Part shown: piece after piece, positions 11,721 to 22,812 of the stretch
Layout of the letters: the number at the start of each line of letters is the position of its first letter
Position numbering within the stretch: position 1 is the stretch's first letter
Source: Nepenthes gracilis
Taxonomy: Eukaryota; Streptophyta; Magnoliopsida; Caryophyllales; Nepenthaceae
Direction: 5' to 3'
Assembly (NCBI GenBank): GCA_033239525.1
Contig: BSYO01000004.1
Location: 13,926,037 to 13,990,036 of the forward strand
DNA: 64,000 nucleotides
Made by a program: the position numbers and the translations under genes
Notes under the pieces: model-generated
Told to the model about the DNA's origin: nothing
What the model saw: only the letters and a program-made list of their open reading frames with translations
Database searches by the model: none

Positions 11721-12140
11721 GGCAATATCCTCCCATTTTCAGCTTAGAAGCGGCATTGGTTGTAACAGCCCAGATGGCTTTCTCCTTTCTGCTTTCACTT
11801 GTTGGCACACAAGACATCTCTCTACATAAGCTTTGATGTCCCTCTTCATATTCCTCCACCAGAATGTTTTCTTTAAGTCTTGGTACATCTTATTGACTCC
11901 TGGGTGATTGTATACAGTGATCGATGGGCTTCCTTTAAAATTTTCTCTTTCGATTCATTGTCGTCCGGCACACATAATCGATCCCTAAACCTCAATGCCC
12001 CATCCGGCCTAACATAAAAATCACTTTGGGAATCTCTGTTCAGATCACTCATGATATTCATAAGAAAGAGATCATTCACCTGCCCTTCCTTAATCTCATT
12101 TATCATCTCTGGTTGGACTTGAAGGTATGCTAAAATCATT
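11721..12140 (-). pseudogene. gypsy1 linker and integrase N-terminal (HHCC-type) region, broken
   Basis: This joins RNase H to the integrase core. At 12139-11873 the frame reads QPEMINEIKEGQ, then FLMNIMSDLNRD, RPDGALRFRDRLCVP and LKEAHRSLYTI, which is the usual run-up to the His-Cys zinc-binding domain. The next 150 bases encode in another frame a form of MKRDI...Y.ERCLVC, followed by a stop before KWEDIAMDF. At least one frameshift separates the pieces, so no continuous polyprotein can be made. Confidence 0.75.
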
Positions 12141-12157
12141 CGCTTTTCTTGAACATA

Positions 12158-12547
12158 TCATTTGATATCATAGTGCATTAGACAGTCCAACATCTCCATT
12201 TGCTTGACCTGCATCCTTGCTAAGACACTCGATTGTCGACTCAGTGCATCGGCGACTACATTGGCCTTACCCGGCTCGTACTGAATCTCACAGTCATAAT
12301 CCTTCAGAAATTCAATCCACTTTCGCTGCAGCATGTTTAGTTCTTTTTGAGAGAATAAATACTTTAAACTTTTATGATCAGAATAGATCAAGAATCTCTC
12401 ACCATGTAGGTAATGTCTCCAGATTTTTAGGGCGAATACTACTGCGGCCAATTTTAGATCGTGAGTTGCGTAATTCCTTTCATGATCCTTTAACTGACGC
12501 GATCCATAGGCAGCTACCCTTCCATGTTGTATTAAAACACAACCCAA
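12158..12547 (-). pseudogene. gypsy1 RNase H domain, catalytic Glu replaced by Lys
   Basis: The domain degrades the RNA strand during reverse transcription. Visible in order: MGCVLIQ (end of first strand), [43 protein letters not shown], and [11 protein letters not shown]. The family motif is THDLELAAVV, in which Glu is catalytic. Here the codon reads AAA (Lys), a G-to-A change on the coding strand, so the enzyme should be inactive. The frame itself is open for 129 codons. The piece upstream (12560-12650) has lost the first catalytic Asp region to frame damage. Confidence 0.85.
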
Positions 12548-12559
12548 CCTAAACTTTGA

Positions 12560-13485
12560 GGCATCACAATAGACAATTAGTCCTCCTGATTCATCCGAAA
12601 TGGTCAGGACAGGCGCAGAAGTTAGCTGGTCTTTTAGTACCTAAAAGCTCCCTTCATAGTCGTCGGTCCAATCGAATTTGACCTCTTTCTTTGTTAGTTG
12701 GGTAAGTGGCAAGGCAATTTGGGAGAAGTTCTCCACAAATCGTCGGTAATATCCAACCATGCCTAAAAAGCTCCGTACCTCGGTCACAGAGGTTGGTCGG
12801 TTCCATTTCACCACTGCCTCCACTTTTTTAAGGTCGACAGAAATCCCTTCCTTGGAAATGATGTGTCCAAGGTATCTTACTTCCTCTAACCAGAATTCGC
12901 ACTTATTAATTTGGCAAACAGCCGGTGTTCCCTAAAAATCAGAAGTGTAATTCTTAAATGCTCCTCATGATCCTCATGACTCTTCGAATAGACAAGGATG
13001 TCATCAATAAAGACTATCACAGATTTGTCCAAATAGGGCTAAAAGACTCGGTTCATCAAGTCCATAAATGCGGCTGGAGCGTTAGTTAATCCAAATGGCA
13101 TCACTACAAACTCATTGTGCCCATTTCTAGTTTGGAAAGCAGTCTTTGCTACATCATCCTTTCTAATTCGAAGTTGATGATAACCGGATCTGAGGTCGAT
13201 TTTTGAGAATACGCAAGCTCCCTGCAACTAATCAAGGAGGTCTTCTATCCTCGGTAAGGGGTATTTATTCTTAGTGGTAATTTTGTTCAATTCCCGATAA
13301 TCCACATACAACCTTAAGGTTCCATCCTTCTTTCTTACAAACAGGACCGGTGCACCCCATGGAGACACACTTGGCCGGATGAAACTCTTATCCAATAACT
13401 CCTGCAATTCCTGTTTTAATTTCTTAAGTTCAGTCGGTGCCATCCTATATGGTGCTTTAGATACTAGCGCTGATCTTGGCATCAA
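12560..13485 (-). pseudogene. gypsy1 reverse transcriptase, several stops
   Basis: Three open pieces make a Ty3/gypsy reverse transcriptase. 13485-13228 has [18 protein letters not shown], then [15 protein letters not shown] and [18 protein letters not shown]. 13227-13039 has [15 protein letters not shown] and the [13 protein letters not shown] motif. 12823-12641 is the connection region with FLGMVGYYRRF. The catalytic FIDDIL (usual form YIDDIL or FIDDIL) is at about 12996-13012 and intact. Stops fall at expected Gln positions (LLD*LQ, VF*PYLD) and near 12905, and a frameshift follows. The copying enzyme cannot be made whole. Confidence 0.87.
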
Positions 13486-13499
13486 TTCTATTTCAAATT

Positions 13500-14168
13500 C
13501 TATCTCCTGTCTGGGTGGCAGCCCAGGTAATTCATCAGGGAATAGGTCTTCGAACTCAATACCACAAGAATCTCTTTGGCAAGAGTTCCTTGACCCTCGG
13601 TCACACTAGCGAAGGCTAGGTAGGCTTGGCACCCATTACCAATCAAGTGCCGGGCATGGAGGGCCGAAATGAAGCTGGATGCTTCCTTCCGCCGAACTCC
13701 CTGAATATAGAAGGGTCTGTTTCCAGGGATAGTGAATTCCACTCTTTTTCGGAAACAATCGATGCTGGCATGACACTTTGCCAACTAATCCATTCCTGAG
13801 ATTGCATCAAAGTCCTTCATCTCTAGCAAAACTAGGTTAACGGGCATTAGAAATTCATTCAACTTGACCGGACACTCCGGATACATAACATCTAAAATTA
13901 CTGATGACCTTGTGGGCGAGGCGACCATCAATGGACAGCTAAGAACTTAGGGGAGTGTCGTAAGACATTTTATAAAATCATGGGAGACAAACGAGTGGGT
14001 GGATCCTGAGTCAAAGAGCACATGACTAAAATTGCCACAGACAGAAAGTGTACCTTCCACCACCTCAGTAGAGGCTTCGGCCTCCTTTGCAGAAACAGTA
14101 AACACCTTAGCTGGGATGGGGGACTCAAATTCTGGGGCTCGCTTGGTGAGTGGGTAGTCCTTAATCAT
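13500..14168 (-). pseudogene. gypsy1 retropepsin-type protease region
   Basis: An aspartic protease that cleaves the polyprotein. The active-site motif LFDSGSTHSFVS is at about 14025-14060, the form usual in plant chromoviruses. A stop follows at KCLTTLP*, then MKDFDAISGMD* where family members have GMDWL, so the Trp codon has become TAG. The second half (13784-13500) reads CHASIDCFRKRVEF and VRRKEASSFISAL. Two stops break it. Confidence 0.78.
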
Positions 14169-15068
14169 GTGTCCACCCTGGCTATAGTTATAGCAGACTC
14201 CTAGTTTCTTATAGTACGGCTTCCCTTCATGCGACCTTCCGCAATGAGCACATGGATTGTTGGATGCTCGGGAAGTCTGTACGGATTGGTCCTACTCCCT
14301 ACTGGACCTTAGCGGTTTTGTCTTCTTTGAAGGTCCTCCACTAGCACTGGCTCTTGAAACCAGATTGAAAATCCTTTGTCTGAAGAATTCCCCTCTTTTC
14401 AGCTCTTTCTCATAAATAACGGCCCTTTCTAACACCTCTCCATACATAGCCAACTTCAAAGTTGAGAGATGTCTCCTAATATCATCTCTTAATCCTTGAA
14501 AGAACCTTCTAGCCTTTCTCTCCTAATCTTCCACCATATAAGGAGCATAGCGGGATAGTTCCGTAAGTTTTGCATCATACTTGACCACGGTGCGAGTGCC
14601 TTGACTGAAGCGAAGGAATTCATCTTCCTTCTGTCCGTGAAAGTTAGCAGGAAAGTATTTCTCCAAGAATGCTGCTTCAAACATTCCCCAAGTAATTTCC
14701 CTCTCAGGCACCTCAAAGACTCTCTTCTGCATCTCCCACCAGTGGTGGGCCTCACCCGCTAGCTTATGGGTGGCAAACAGGACCTTATCTCCAGTAAGAC
14801 ACTTAATCACCATGAACACCTTCTTTAATCGTTGGATCCAGGTGTTTGCCTTCAGTGGGTCGGGTTCTCCGGAGAATTTAGGAATTACCTCATTGGTAAA
14901 GCGATCATAGACCGACGTCTCCTGATGAACAGGAATTGGGATGGTCACCAGGGTTGGGGGAGCCAAGGCTTCTATGACATCAGCCATCCTGTCCAGCAAA
15001 TTCAAGTACTTTGTCTCCAGGTCCGGAGGGTTGTTAGTCCGAACAGCTCATTTTCCTCTATTAGACAT
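14169..15068 (-). pseudogene. gypsy1 gag, with a destroyed zinc knuckle
   Basis: The capsid and nucleocapsid part. ATG at 15068 starts MSNRGK and is followed at once by a TGA. Then come LNLLDRMADVIEALAPP, YDRFTNEVIPKFSGEPDP, the WIQRLKKVF and HHWWEM motifs, and EFLRFSQGTRTV (14523-15005), which is the usual plant gypsy gag domain. A TAG follows (VED*ERKARRFFQGL). The CCHC knuckle near 14175-14215 should read CYNC...GH....C but shows CYNYSQGGHMIKDYP, so two of its cysteines are Tyr, both by G-to-A on the coding strand. RNA packaging would fail. Confidence 0.85.
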
Positions 15069-15245
15069 TTCCTTAGCAACGACCTTGATTTCTGAAAAGA
15101 ACACTTTGGTTAGACTACTAGCAAAAGGCGGCTAACACATAGTACTCCGTCCTACGGATAAGTAATGCTAACCCCCTTCAGCCTTAACTAATCCTGTCCT
15201 AAGTTTCTGTATCGATTTAGATTGAACCTAAAGCATATCAGTTTT

Positions 15246-15256
15246 CTCTGATACCA
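15246..15256 (-). other. Primer binding site of gypsy1 (initiator tRNA-Met type)
   Basis: The minus strand reads TGGTATCAGAG, two bases after the LTR end at 15259. This is the usual complement of the 3' end of initiator methionine tRNA in plant LTR elements. Confidence 0.88.
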
Positions 15257-15258
15257 GT

Positions 15259-18214
15259 TGTGACGGCCCCGGACGTATTCCACCACTTACGGCCACCGTC
15301 AGGCCTAACATTTACAACATATACGGTATAAATACTAACTAGGTGGACATAAAAATTTTTCTTCTCTTTTATATATATACTTTACATCGCATACACAGGA
15401 TAGCTTAAGGCCGAACTCCTTGAGTTGGCCATCAAAGTTTAACCTCATACCTGACCGGCCAACATTAAGGTTGGTCGGACATGAAGACCTTGACATGAAA
15501 CGAGATGCTACTAGGAAAGTCAACTTTATTTTCCCATATTGTAATTACAGAAACATACTAACATCCATTAATTCTTTTACAGTGAAAATGTTTTACAAGT
15601 CCTTCCCAAAACATCAAAAGAAAATATAACAATTCCTTCACTCCTTCGCTGATCAGCTCCGGCCAGCTATGCCGTCTAACAACACCACATGACTCTATTC
15701 AATTTCATCCTCCATAAGCTTCTCATCATCTGAAAAATAGCAAGAGTGAGCCACAAAGCCCAGCAAGGTACCCACATGCGGAAAACATTAACATACATAT
15801 CATTGGATCAAAGTAATATAAACTTAGCATACGAAAATCACCATATCATTTCTTCTTAAGTTCAGAGATCTTTGTTCTTATTCTTATTATCTTGTCTTCT
15901 AAAAATTCATAAAACTGTACGAAATTCTTATTGTCTTTAGGGACCGGACGGGAGCGGACAACATCAAGGAAGGGTTGTGTGCTACTGTACAACCTAAGGC
16001 CGTATCCTCCTATCATACTCCAAGAGGCGGACGGTAATGCCTTTTACCCGGCATACGGGGCCGTAGTCCATAAGCCTTCTGCCACCAAAAATTTCCTCGT
16101 GGCCCAGGGGCAGTCCTCGAGTATCACTCCAATATCCTTCATCAAATTTTAACAACAAGCTTAATGGAAACTTGGTTCTTAGTTCATATCGTTCGATGGC
16201 CATCTATCATAGTTCAAAAGTCGGAAGTCATAGAGTTCCACTTGCTGTCCGGATTACATACATTTTTCCTTGTTCTTGTAGCCTTTGTTCTTGACTTCAG
16301 CATTTGAAGTCCGTATATCCTTTCCTTTAACGTCTTAAAATCAAAGATCTTTTATCAAAGTGTCAGAGGTCTCATTCATAAAAAATCGGAGGTCTTATGT
16401 CAAAAGCCGGAGGTCATTGATCAAAAGCTAAATACCTTCTCTTTAACAAGCCGGAGGTCTTTAACAAGCCGGAAGTCATATATCAAAAGCTAAAGGTCAA
16501 ATATCAAAAGCTGGAGGTCTTTTCTCAAAAGTCGGAGGTCTTTTATGAGAGCCGAAGGTCTTTTACGTATATTCAAATCAGTTATCTTAAAAACTTGTTC
16601 GTGGCTAGAGTTCATGTTAGTAAGGTTAAACGAATATCTTTATGAAAACACATAACAGAGCTTCCTTTATACTTGGCATTAACAGAAATTTAGATGATCA
16701 GAACAAATATCATGCATATCGTAACATAAGTTCATCAAAATGCAGACATACTTACATTGCAAATATGAACTACAGAAAGATGAGTACGCTTATAGTAAAT
16801 CATGAATTTAAGGGGGGTACACTTGCCTGAATTCTTTACTCCATCCTGGAATTCTGGGTTCTTTCACTAAGAAGCTTGGCTGAGAGCTTCCTCCTAACCT
16901 TCTCCCTTACACTCTCTAGTTTCTTATTTATAGGCCTTTGGACTGACGGTAGTAAATAGGGCAGGTCAACCACTTGGGGTGGTTGAAAGTTGGTTACCTA
17001 CTTAGGCATGGTCATCCTGACCTTAACCATAATCAGTCATCACGTCAATCAATCGGGCGATCAACTCTTTCTTGGCTTCTCTTCACATTGTTTGGTCAAC
17101 TGACGCTGACCGAATTAAATTTTCCCTCTCTCTATCATTTATCGTCTCCAGAAGCTGTTTAAATGGTCTCCGAAAATAGCATCTCTGGAAACTCTTCTCT
17201 TACTGTCTCCGAAGATCATCTTCATGGTCTCCGGAAGTCTCTTCAATGGCCTCCGGAAAACTCCTCAGTTTCCTTCTTGAAATCGTCTCTCGAAGTCACT
17301 GAAACATTCCCAAATTTTCTTTGAAAAAAATCACCTCTTAGTTCTCTTCGGAATCTTCTTTGAAATTATTATCTAAGGTCTTCTATCTAAAGTCTCCGGA
17401 AGCTCCTTAATGGTCTCCGGGAATGGTCTTTGGAAACAAGGCCTCAAGAATCGTGGTCTCTAAAAAGACGTCTCCAATTCTTGTTTCCCGAATTTACATA
17501 ATCGTCTTCAAAAATTACGTTCATCATTTTCGAAGCCTCCTTAATAGCCTCCGGAAAGCACTCATTAATCGTCTCCGGAAGTCTCTCCCTTTACCATCTC
17601 TAGAGATTAAGGTCTCTGGAATTTTAGCCTTTAATAACAACGTCTCCGGAGATCAAGGTCTCCAGAATCTTTAGCCTCTAAACTTCAATGTTTCAGGAGA
17701 TCAAGGTCTTCGAAAACTTCACATATGGCCTCCAGAAATCTCCTCCGAAGGCCTATGAAAGATCTCTAGAAAAGTGGTCTCCGGAGATCATCCAAAGGTC
17801 TCCAAAAATCACTATTTCTTCTTGCCTCTGGAGATCAAGGTCTATGGAATTCACTATTTCCTACTTATTTTTCGGAGATCAAGGTCTCTGGAAAAACTTG
17901 CGCTTATCGAAACTTAGTCAATATTGCGTTCTGGTAAGTTGGGTTACACGATGGCCGGCCTTCATGGCTCTCTCTCTCGTCTCAATACTTTCGGCCTCCT
18001 TTTTCCCTTCCGGTCAACTGGAGTTGACCGAATGCGCTTTCCTTCACGTTTTTGGTCAACTTGAGTTGATCGGTTACGTTTCCCTCACATCTTCTGGTCA
18101 ATAGGCGTTGACCGGATCATGTTTTCCTTCACCTTTTTGCCATTCTCTTGACACAAAAGAATTTGGTCCTTATATTTTTTATGACAGGAGGTCTCAAAAA
18201 TTTGGTACATTACA
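15259..18214 (-). repeat. 5' LTR of gypsy1 (2956 bp)
   Basis: TGTGACGGCCCC at 15259 to GTACATTACA at 18214 on the plus strand. It has no nested insertion. On the minus strand a TATA element CTATAAATAAG lies at about 16923-16933, followed by a transcript start region. The degenerate TCTCCGGA array is at 17145-17890. The W-box-like pairs start at 18012, 18054 and 18096, again 42 bp apart. A run of GGAGGTC/AAAAGTC units at 16370-16570 adds to the repetitive character. Confidence 0.88.
18012..18113 (-). promoter_or_regulatory. Three inverted W-box-like pairs, 42-bp period, gypsy1 5' LTR
   Basis: GGTCAAC...GTTGACC at 18012-18029, GGTCAAC...GTTGATC at 18054-18071 and GGTCAAT...GTTGACC at 18096-18113. 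The period equals that of the 3' LTR, so it was present when the element inserted. Confidence 0.6.
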
Positions 18215-18589
18215 AAAAAGATGATTAGGATGGATGTTGGCAAACTAGTTGACAGACAGTGGGGTTGCTGGTGAACACCTTTAATGAAGAGCCAAATAGA
18301 AACCAAGGAGAGAAGAGAAAGTGCCTAGAATGTGGCAAGAGAGGAGGCGAATCTGCAGGTTGGCAGGATGGAAAGGGAGCAAAGGAGAGGAAAATGTCGA
18401 GCGGCATGGAGAGAGATAGAGTGGCGTTGTGAGGAAGACGACGAGGGAGAGAGAAAACCCGCATGTGATGTGGGATTGTTGTTTTTGTATTGTTTTTTTT
18501 TTGTTGTTGTTGTTTTAGAGAGGAAGATGACAACAGAGAGAGAAATCCCGTGTGTGATGTGGATTTTTTTTTGAACAAAAAGAAGTTAT
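18215..18589 (-). other. Copia leader between pol and third ORF, non-coding
   Basis: On the minus strand this follows the pol stop near 18590 and leads to the third ORF at 5090 once gypsy1 is removed. It holds CAACAACAACAAA runs and CTCTCTCTC pyrimidine tracts typical of plant 5' untranslated leaders. Together with the TTTTCAG before the ATG at 5090, this suggests a separately transcribed or spliced third ORF. The ORF that can be read through it (18225-18578) shows no domain. Confidence 0.4.
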
Positions 18590-19950
18590 GTCATTCCACA
18601 GGAGGTGTACAAACACTGATGGCCATTCTCAAATATTTGAAACGAACACTATCCAGGGGTTTAGTGAGAATATTAGCCAGTTGATTTTTCGTTGGAATAT
18701 GAGCAAGGGAGATGACTTGAGTTTCCATGAGCTCGCGAATAAGATGATGTCGAATGTCAATATGTTAAGTATGTGAGTGTTGAAAAGGATTTTTGAAAAT
18801 ATTAATCGTCCTGGTATTGTCACAATAAATAGTCATAGTGTCCCGGATAATACCGTAATCAAGAAGCATTTGTTTCATTCATAGGAGTTTTGTGCAGTAG
18901 CTACCTGCGGTAATGTATTCAGTTTCCACAGTAGACAGTAAGATGGAATTTTGTTTCTTGCTCATCCAAGCAACCAGATTTGACCCGACATAGAAACATC
19001 CACCGGATGTGGTTTTTTTATCCTTAACATTTCCAACCCAATCAGCATCGGAATATCCGCCAAGGCAAAATTTGAGTCTTTAGAGAAGAAAATTCCATGA
19101 TTGGAAATCTCATTGACATATTGAATTATACGTTTAATGGCACTTAGATGAGATTCTTTCGGATCGGATTGAAACCGAGCATAGACGCTAACACTAAATA
19201 CAACGTCGGATCTGCTAGCGGTCAAGTATAGGAGACTGTCGATCATACTCTTGTAGAAAGTATGATCGACGCTCTTTCTGGTAGGATTACAATCCAGTTC
19301 CACAAAAGTGCTCATGGGTGGTCAAGTATGTTCGAAGTTATTAAGATTGAAACATTTTGAAAGGTCCTTGGCATACTTGGCTTGAGAGATGAAAATACCA
19401 TGAGGGAGTTGCCGAATTTGTAGGCCAAGAAAATAAGATAGTTCTCCTACCATACTCATTTCGAATTTTGAGGCCATGGAGTTAGCAAACGAATGAGCAT
19501 GAGAGTCAATGGTGGTACCAAAGATAATGTCATCAACATAAATCTAGGCTACCAACATACTCTTTGCGCTCATGTTCACAAATGGGGTTTTATCGACACT
19601 CTCCCAAACAAAACCATGTTCACTGAGGTACGAGGTGAGATGCTCGTACTAAGTTCTAGAAGCTTGCTTAAGACCGTATGAAGCCTTTTTGAGTTTATAC
19701 ACATGGTCTGAGAAAGCGGGATTCACGAAGCCCTTTGGTTGCTCAACATAGACTTCTTCTTGAATAATACCATTTAGGAAGGCACTTTTAACATCCATTT
19801 GATAAAGTTTAAAGCCCATGGTACAAGTCATGGATAACAAGATACAGATAGATACAAGACAAACTACAAGAGAAAAAGTCTCATCGTAAACGATACCCTC
19901 CATTTGTATGTATCTTTGAGCTACAAGGCGAGCTTTATTGCGAGTGATGT
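18590..19950 (-). pseudogene. SIRE-type copia reverse transcriptase (C-terminal part) and RNase H
   Basis: Minus-strand pol. From the insertion point of the solo LTR the frame reads ITRNKARLVAQRYIQMEGI and YDETFSLVV, then YQMDVKSAFLNG and KKASYGLKQASRT (19649-19950). The catalytic IYVDDIIFGT is at about 19527-19556, immediately preceded by a TAG in place of Gln. RNase H follows with KSMIDSLLYLTASR and a DW-lacking form of DADWAGN (18962-19315). It ends with ELMETQVISLAHIPT, then TKPLDSVRFKYLR at 18590-18780. Stops and small frame changes are scattered throughout. After the pol stop comes the third-ORF leader. Confidence 0.87.
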
Positions 19951-20049
19951 TGTAATGTATAAAATTTTTGAGATCTTCTGTCATCGAAAATATAATGACC
20001 AAATTCTTTTAGTCAAGAGAATGGCAAAGAGGTGAAGAAAAATTAATCC

Positions 20050-20197
20050 GATCAACTACGTTGACCGAAAAATATGATAAGAAAGTTAATCCGGTCAACG
20101 CTTGTTGACCGGAAAACGTGAGGGAAAATTTAACCGGTCAACGCTAGTTAATCGAAAACGTGAAGGAAAGCTTATTCGGTCAACACCAGTTGACTAG
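20050..20197 (+). promoter_or_regulatory. Four inverted W-box-like pairs, 42-43-bp period, solo LTR
   Basis: Half-site pairs start at 20050 (GATCAAC...GTTGACC), 20093 (GGTCAAC...GTTGACC), 20136 (GGTCAAC...GTTAATC) and 20178 (GGTCAAC...GTTGACT). A further perfect pair, CCGGTCAACGCCGGTTGACCGG shortened here as GGTCAAC-gccg-GTTGACC, lies near 20925-20942. They sit 100-250 bp inside the LTR 5' end, as in gypsy1. Confidence 0.6.
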
Positions 20198-20329
20198 AAG
20201 GGAAGAAGGAGGCCGGAAGTGTTGAGACGACAAGAAAGCCATGAAGGCCGCCGTCGTGTAACCCAACTTACCAGTCAGTGCACTATTGACCAAGTTTCAA
20301 TAGGCATAATTTCCTGGAGATCGTGAATA

Positions 20330-20880
20330 ATGATTTTCGGAGACGTTGATCTCCGGAGGCAAGAAGAAATAGTGATTTTCTGGAGACCTTTGGATGATCT
20401 CCGGAGACCACTTTTCCAGAGATCTTTGATAGGCTTTCGGAGGAGATTTCTGGAGGCCATATGTGAAGTTTCCGGAGACCTTAATCTCCAGAGATGTTGA
20501 GGTTTGGAGACTGAACTTTCCGGACACCTTGATCTCCGGATACATTAAAGTTTGGAGACCAAGTTCCGGAGACCTTGATCTCTGGAGACGGTTAGGGGAG
20601 AGACTTCTGGAGATAATTGAGGAATTCTCCGGAGACGAAGTCCGGAGAAGACTGACGAGTTTTCCGGAGATGATTTCTGGAGGCAATTGAGGAGTCTCTA
20701 GAGACAGTTTCCGGAGAAGATTGATGAGTTCTCCGGAGACGATTTCCAAGGAAAACTGAGGAGTTTTTCGGAGACCAGTTCCGGAGGCCATTAAAGAGCT
20801 TTCCGGAGACTATTTTCAGAGGTCATTGAGGAGGCTTCCGGAGACGATGAACGCAAATTTCAGAGATACTCTTAGGAGAC
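20330..20880 (+). repeat. CTCCGGAGA-type degenerate array in solo LTR
   Basis: More than 25 variants of TTCCGGAGA or CTCCGGAGAC with GATCTCCGGAG palindromes at irregular spacing. The sequence between units differs from the gypsy1 array, so the arrays have turned over independently. Confidence 0.75.
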
Positions 20881-21727
20881 AATTTCGGAGGAGATATGTA
20901 ATAAAAAAGGAGAAATTAAACCGGTCAACGCCGGTTGACCGGAAACATAAAGGGAGAGTTGGCTGCCCGGTTGATTGACGTGATGACTAATTATGACTAG
21001 GGTCAGGGCGACCATGCCTAACTAGGTAACCGACTTTAAACAGCCCCCGAGTAGTTGACCTGCCCTACCTGCTACCGTTAGACCAGAGGTCCATAAATAC
21101 GGGACAAGTGAATTTAAGAAAACGTTGAGGGAAAGCTCTCGGCTAAGCTTTCTGGTGGAAGAACCAAGAAAGAATTCCACGCCGGCTCTAAGTTAGGAGA
21201 TTCAGGCAAGCGTACTCCCTGTTTTTAAGTTCATGACTTAATGCAAGTGTACTCACCATTTTAAGTTCATGTTTTAATGTAAGTGTATCATGTCTGTTTA
21301 AAGGAAGCCATGATTAATTGCCTATCTAACGACGTCCGGTTATTTATGACGTTCAGTTATTTCATGATGTCCAGCCACTTATTTAATTGCATGAAGTTAG
21401 ATTATCGCATGATTTAAAATGACGTCCTGTTATCTGTCGATGCCTTGTTATTTTATGATGTCCGAATATTTACTTAATTACACGAAGTTTGGTACTTGCA
21501 CGTTTAAAGAAGTTTGGCCATGATCATGTTTTAAGATGTCCGGTTATTGCATGATAAAATGACCTCCGGCCTTTTGATAAAAAGACCTCCGGCTTTTATT
21601 AAAGGACCTCCGGCAGTTTGATGAAAATGACCCCTATTTTTAAGACTTTAAAAGAAGGGCCTTATGTTAATTGCATAATTTGACTTTGGATTTGCGGAAC
21701 TAAGTATTTGATGGCCGAGTAGTTGCA

Positions 21728-21912
21728 GGCCTTAAATGTAACTGTTATTGAGATATGATAGTCGAGAGCAGCAGACCTTAAATGTAGCCGTCTGATTGGT
21801 TAAGACTGCGAACCTTAAATGTAGCCGTTTGATTTGGTCATGACTACGGACCTTAAATGTAGCCGTTATTGAGATATAATGGTTGAGAGCTACAGACCTT
21901 AAATGTAGCCGG
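21728..21912 (+). repeat. Five spaced copies of CCTTAAATGTAGCCG
   Basis: The motif recurs near 21730, 21777, 21821, 21850 and 21897, with flanks GAGATATGATAGT..GAGAG and TTTGATT..GGTCATGACT alternating between copies. This suggests a two-part unit of about 100 bp duplicated in tandem, then diverged. Confidence 0.55.
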
Positions 21913-22607
21913 TTTTTGACAAAAATAAATTTGGAAATAGAAGTATGTTTTTGGAAATCAAATTGCATAAAAATGACTTTGGAATCTATTTGCATTGACT
22001 CGGGCCATGTTTTATGAAACTGCATGCATATACGCCTCTATTGCATTCTGTCTATTTATCTCACTGTTCATGACTATGTATGATTTATGCATGAGTACTT
22101 TGCTGGGCTCTCTAGCTCACCCCTTCTATTTTTCAGATGATGATGATGACGAGTTTATGCAGGACGAAAAAGAATGAAGTCCAATGGACTGGATAGGCAG
22201 GATAGCTGGCCGAAATTTAAGCAGAGAAGGAGTAAAATTGATGTTTTTGCTTTTGATGTTTTGGGAAAGATTTATAAAATACTTCTATCGCTGAAAGTTA
22301 ATGAATATTAGTATGTTTCCGTACGCTGTTATGGTTTGAGTGATTTGTGATTCCTAGTGCCATCTCAGTTTGTTTTCAGGACCTTCATGTCCGACCGACC
22401 TCGTCTTGGCCGGTCAAGAGAGAACCCATGACCCCCTAGCCGCCAACTCACGAAGTTGGGCCTCATGCGATCCTTTGCACGCGATGTAAAGTCTATATAT
22501 AAAAAAAAAGAAAAGTTTTAAGCCCACCTTTTTAACAAGAGTATATAATCCGTTTCGATCGACGGGCGGCCGCATGCGGTGGAATGTGGCCGGTCTATCA
22601 CAGATGT

Positions 22608-22812
22608 ATCCATTTTCATCAGTTTTATTTTAAAAAATCCATTTGGTTTCAATGACATTAGTGTGTTTAGGGCGGGGAATGAAGGATCAAATGTCATTCC
22701 TAACAGATTGATTTAATTTCTCATGCATGGCATTTATCCAACATTCATCAGTTAGTGCTTCTTCAACCTTTTTAGGTTCTAAGTGAGATATATAACAGGT
22801 ATAGGCAATCAG
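22608..22812 (-). pseudogene. SIRE-type copia reverse transcriptase, N-terminal part
   Basis: On the minus strand this reads IAYTCYISHLEPKKVEEAL, then DECWINAMHEKLNQ, then TNVIETKWIF, the start of a copia reverse transcriptase. Once the solo LTR and one GATGT are removed, the frame runs directly into the ITRNKARLVAQ segment at 19950. The left end abuts the second solo LTR. A TAG and a TAA replace a sense codon each. Confidence 0.85.

Larger units (their letters stand above)
5393..18214 (-). mobile_element. Full-length Tekay-like Ty3/gypsy chromovirus (gypsy1), inserted in the copia element
   Basis: Two LTRs in the same orientation, both running TGTGA(A/C)GGCCCCGG... to ...GTACATTACA, flank a 4.6-kb interior with gag, protease, reverse transcriptase, RNase H, integrase and a degenerate chromodomain, in that order on the minus strand. 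LTR length is about 2.95 kb without the LINE insertion. Both LTRs are still very alike by eye (roughly nine bases in ten), so the insertion is fairly recent. Flanking 5-mers are AAAAC (5388-5392) and AAAAA (18215-18219), an imperfect target duplication. The copia third-ORF leader is interrupted at this point. All coding parts contain stops, so it is not autonomous. Confidence 0.85.
19951..22602 (+). mobile_element. Solo LTR of a gypsy1-related element, TSD GATGT
   Basis: The LTR begins TGTAATGTAT at 19951 and ends GGTCTATCACA at 22602 (2652 bp). It is flanked by perfect GATGT copies at 19946-19950 and 22603-22607, inside the copia reverse transcriptase. The 5' end matches the minus-strand 5' end of the gypsy1 LTR. 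It holds four W-box-like pairs (20050-20197), a rearranged CTCCGGAGA array (20330-20880), a TATA-like CCATAAATAC (about 21091), and the R-region landmark GCTGGGCTCTCTAGCTCACCCC with TTTTCAGATGATGA (22100-22140). No internal domain is present, so the element was lost by LTR-LTR recombination. Confidence 0.93.

Noticed and set aside
5393..18219. Perfect 5-bp target duplication for gypsy1
   Set aside because: The flanks are AAAAC and AAAAA; only four of five bases agree, so I report it as imperfect.
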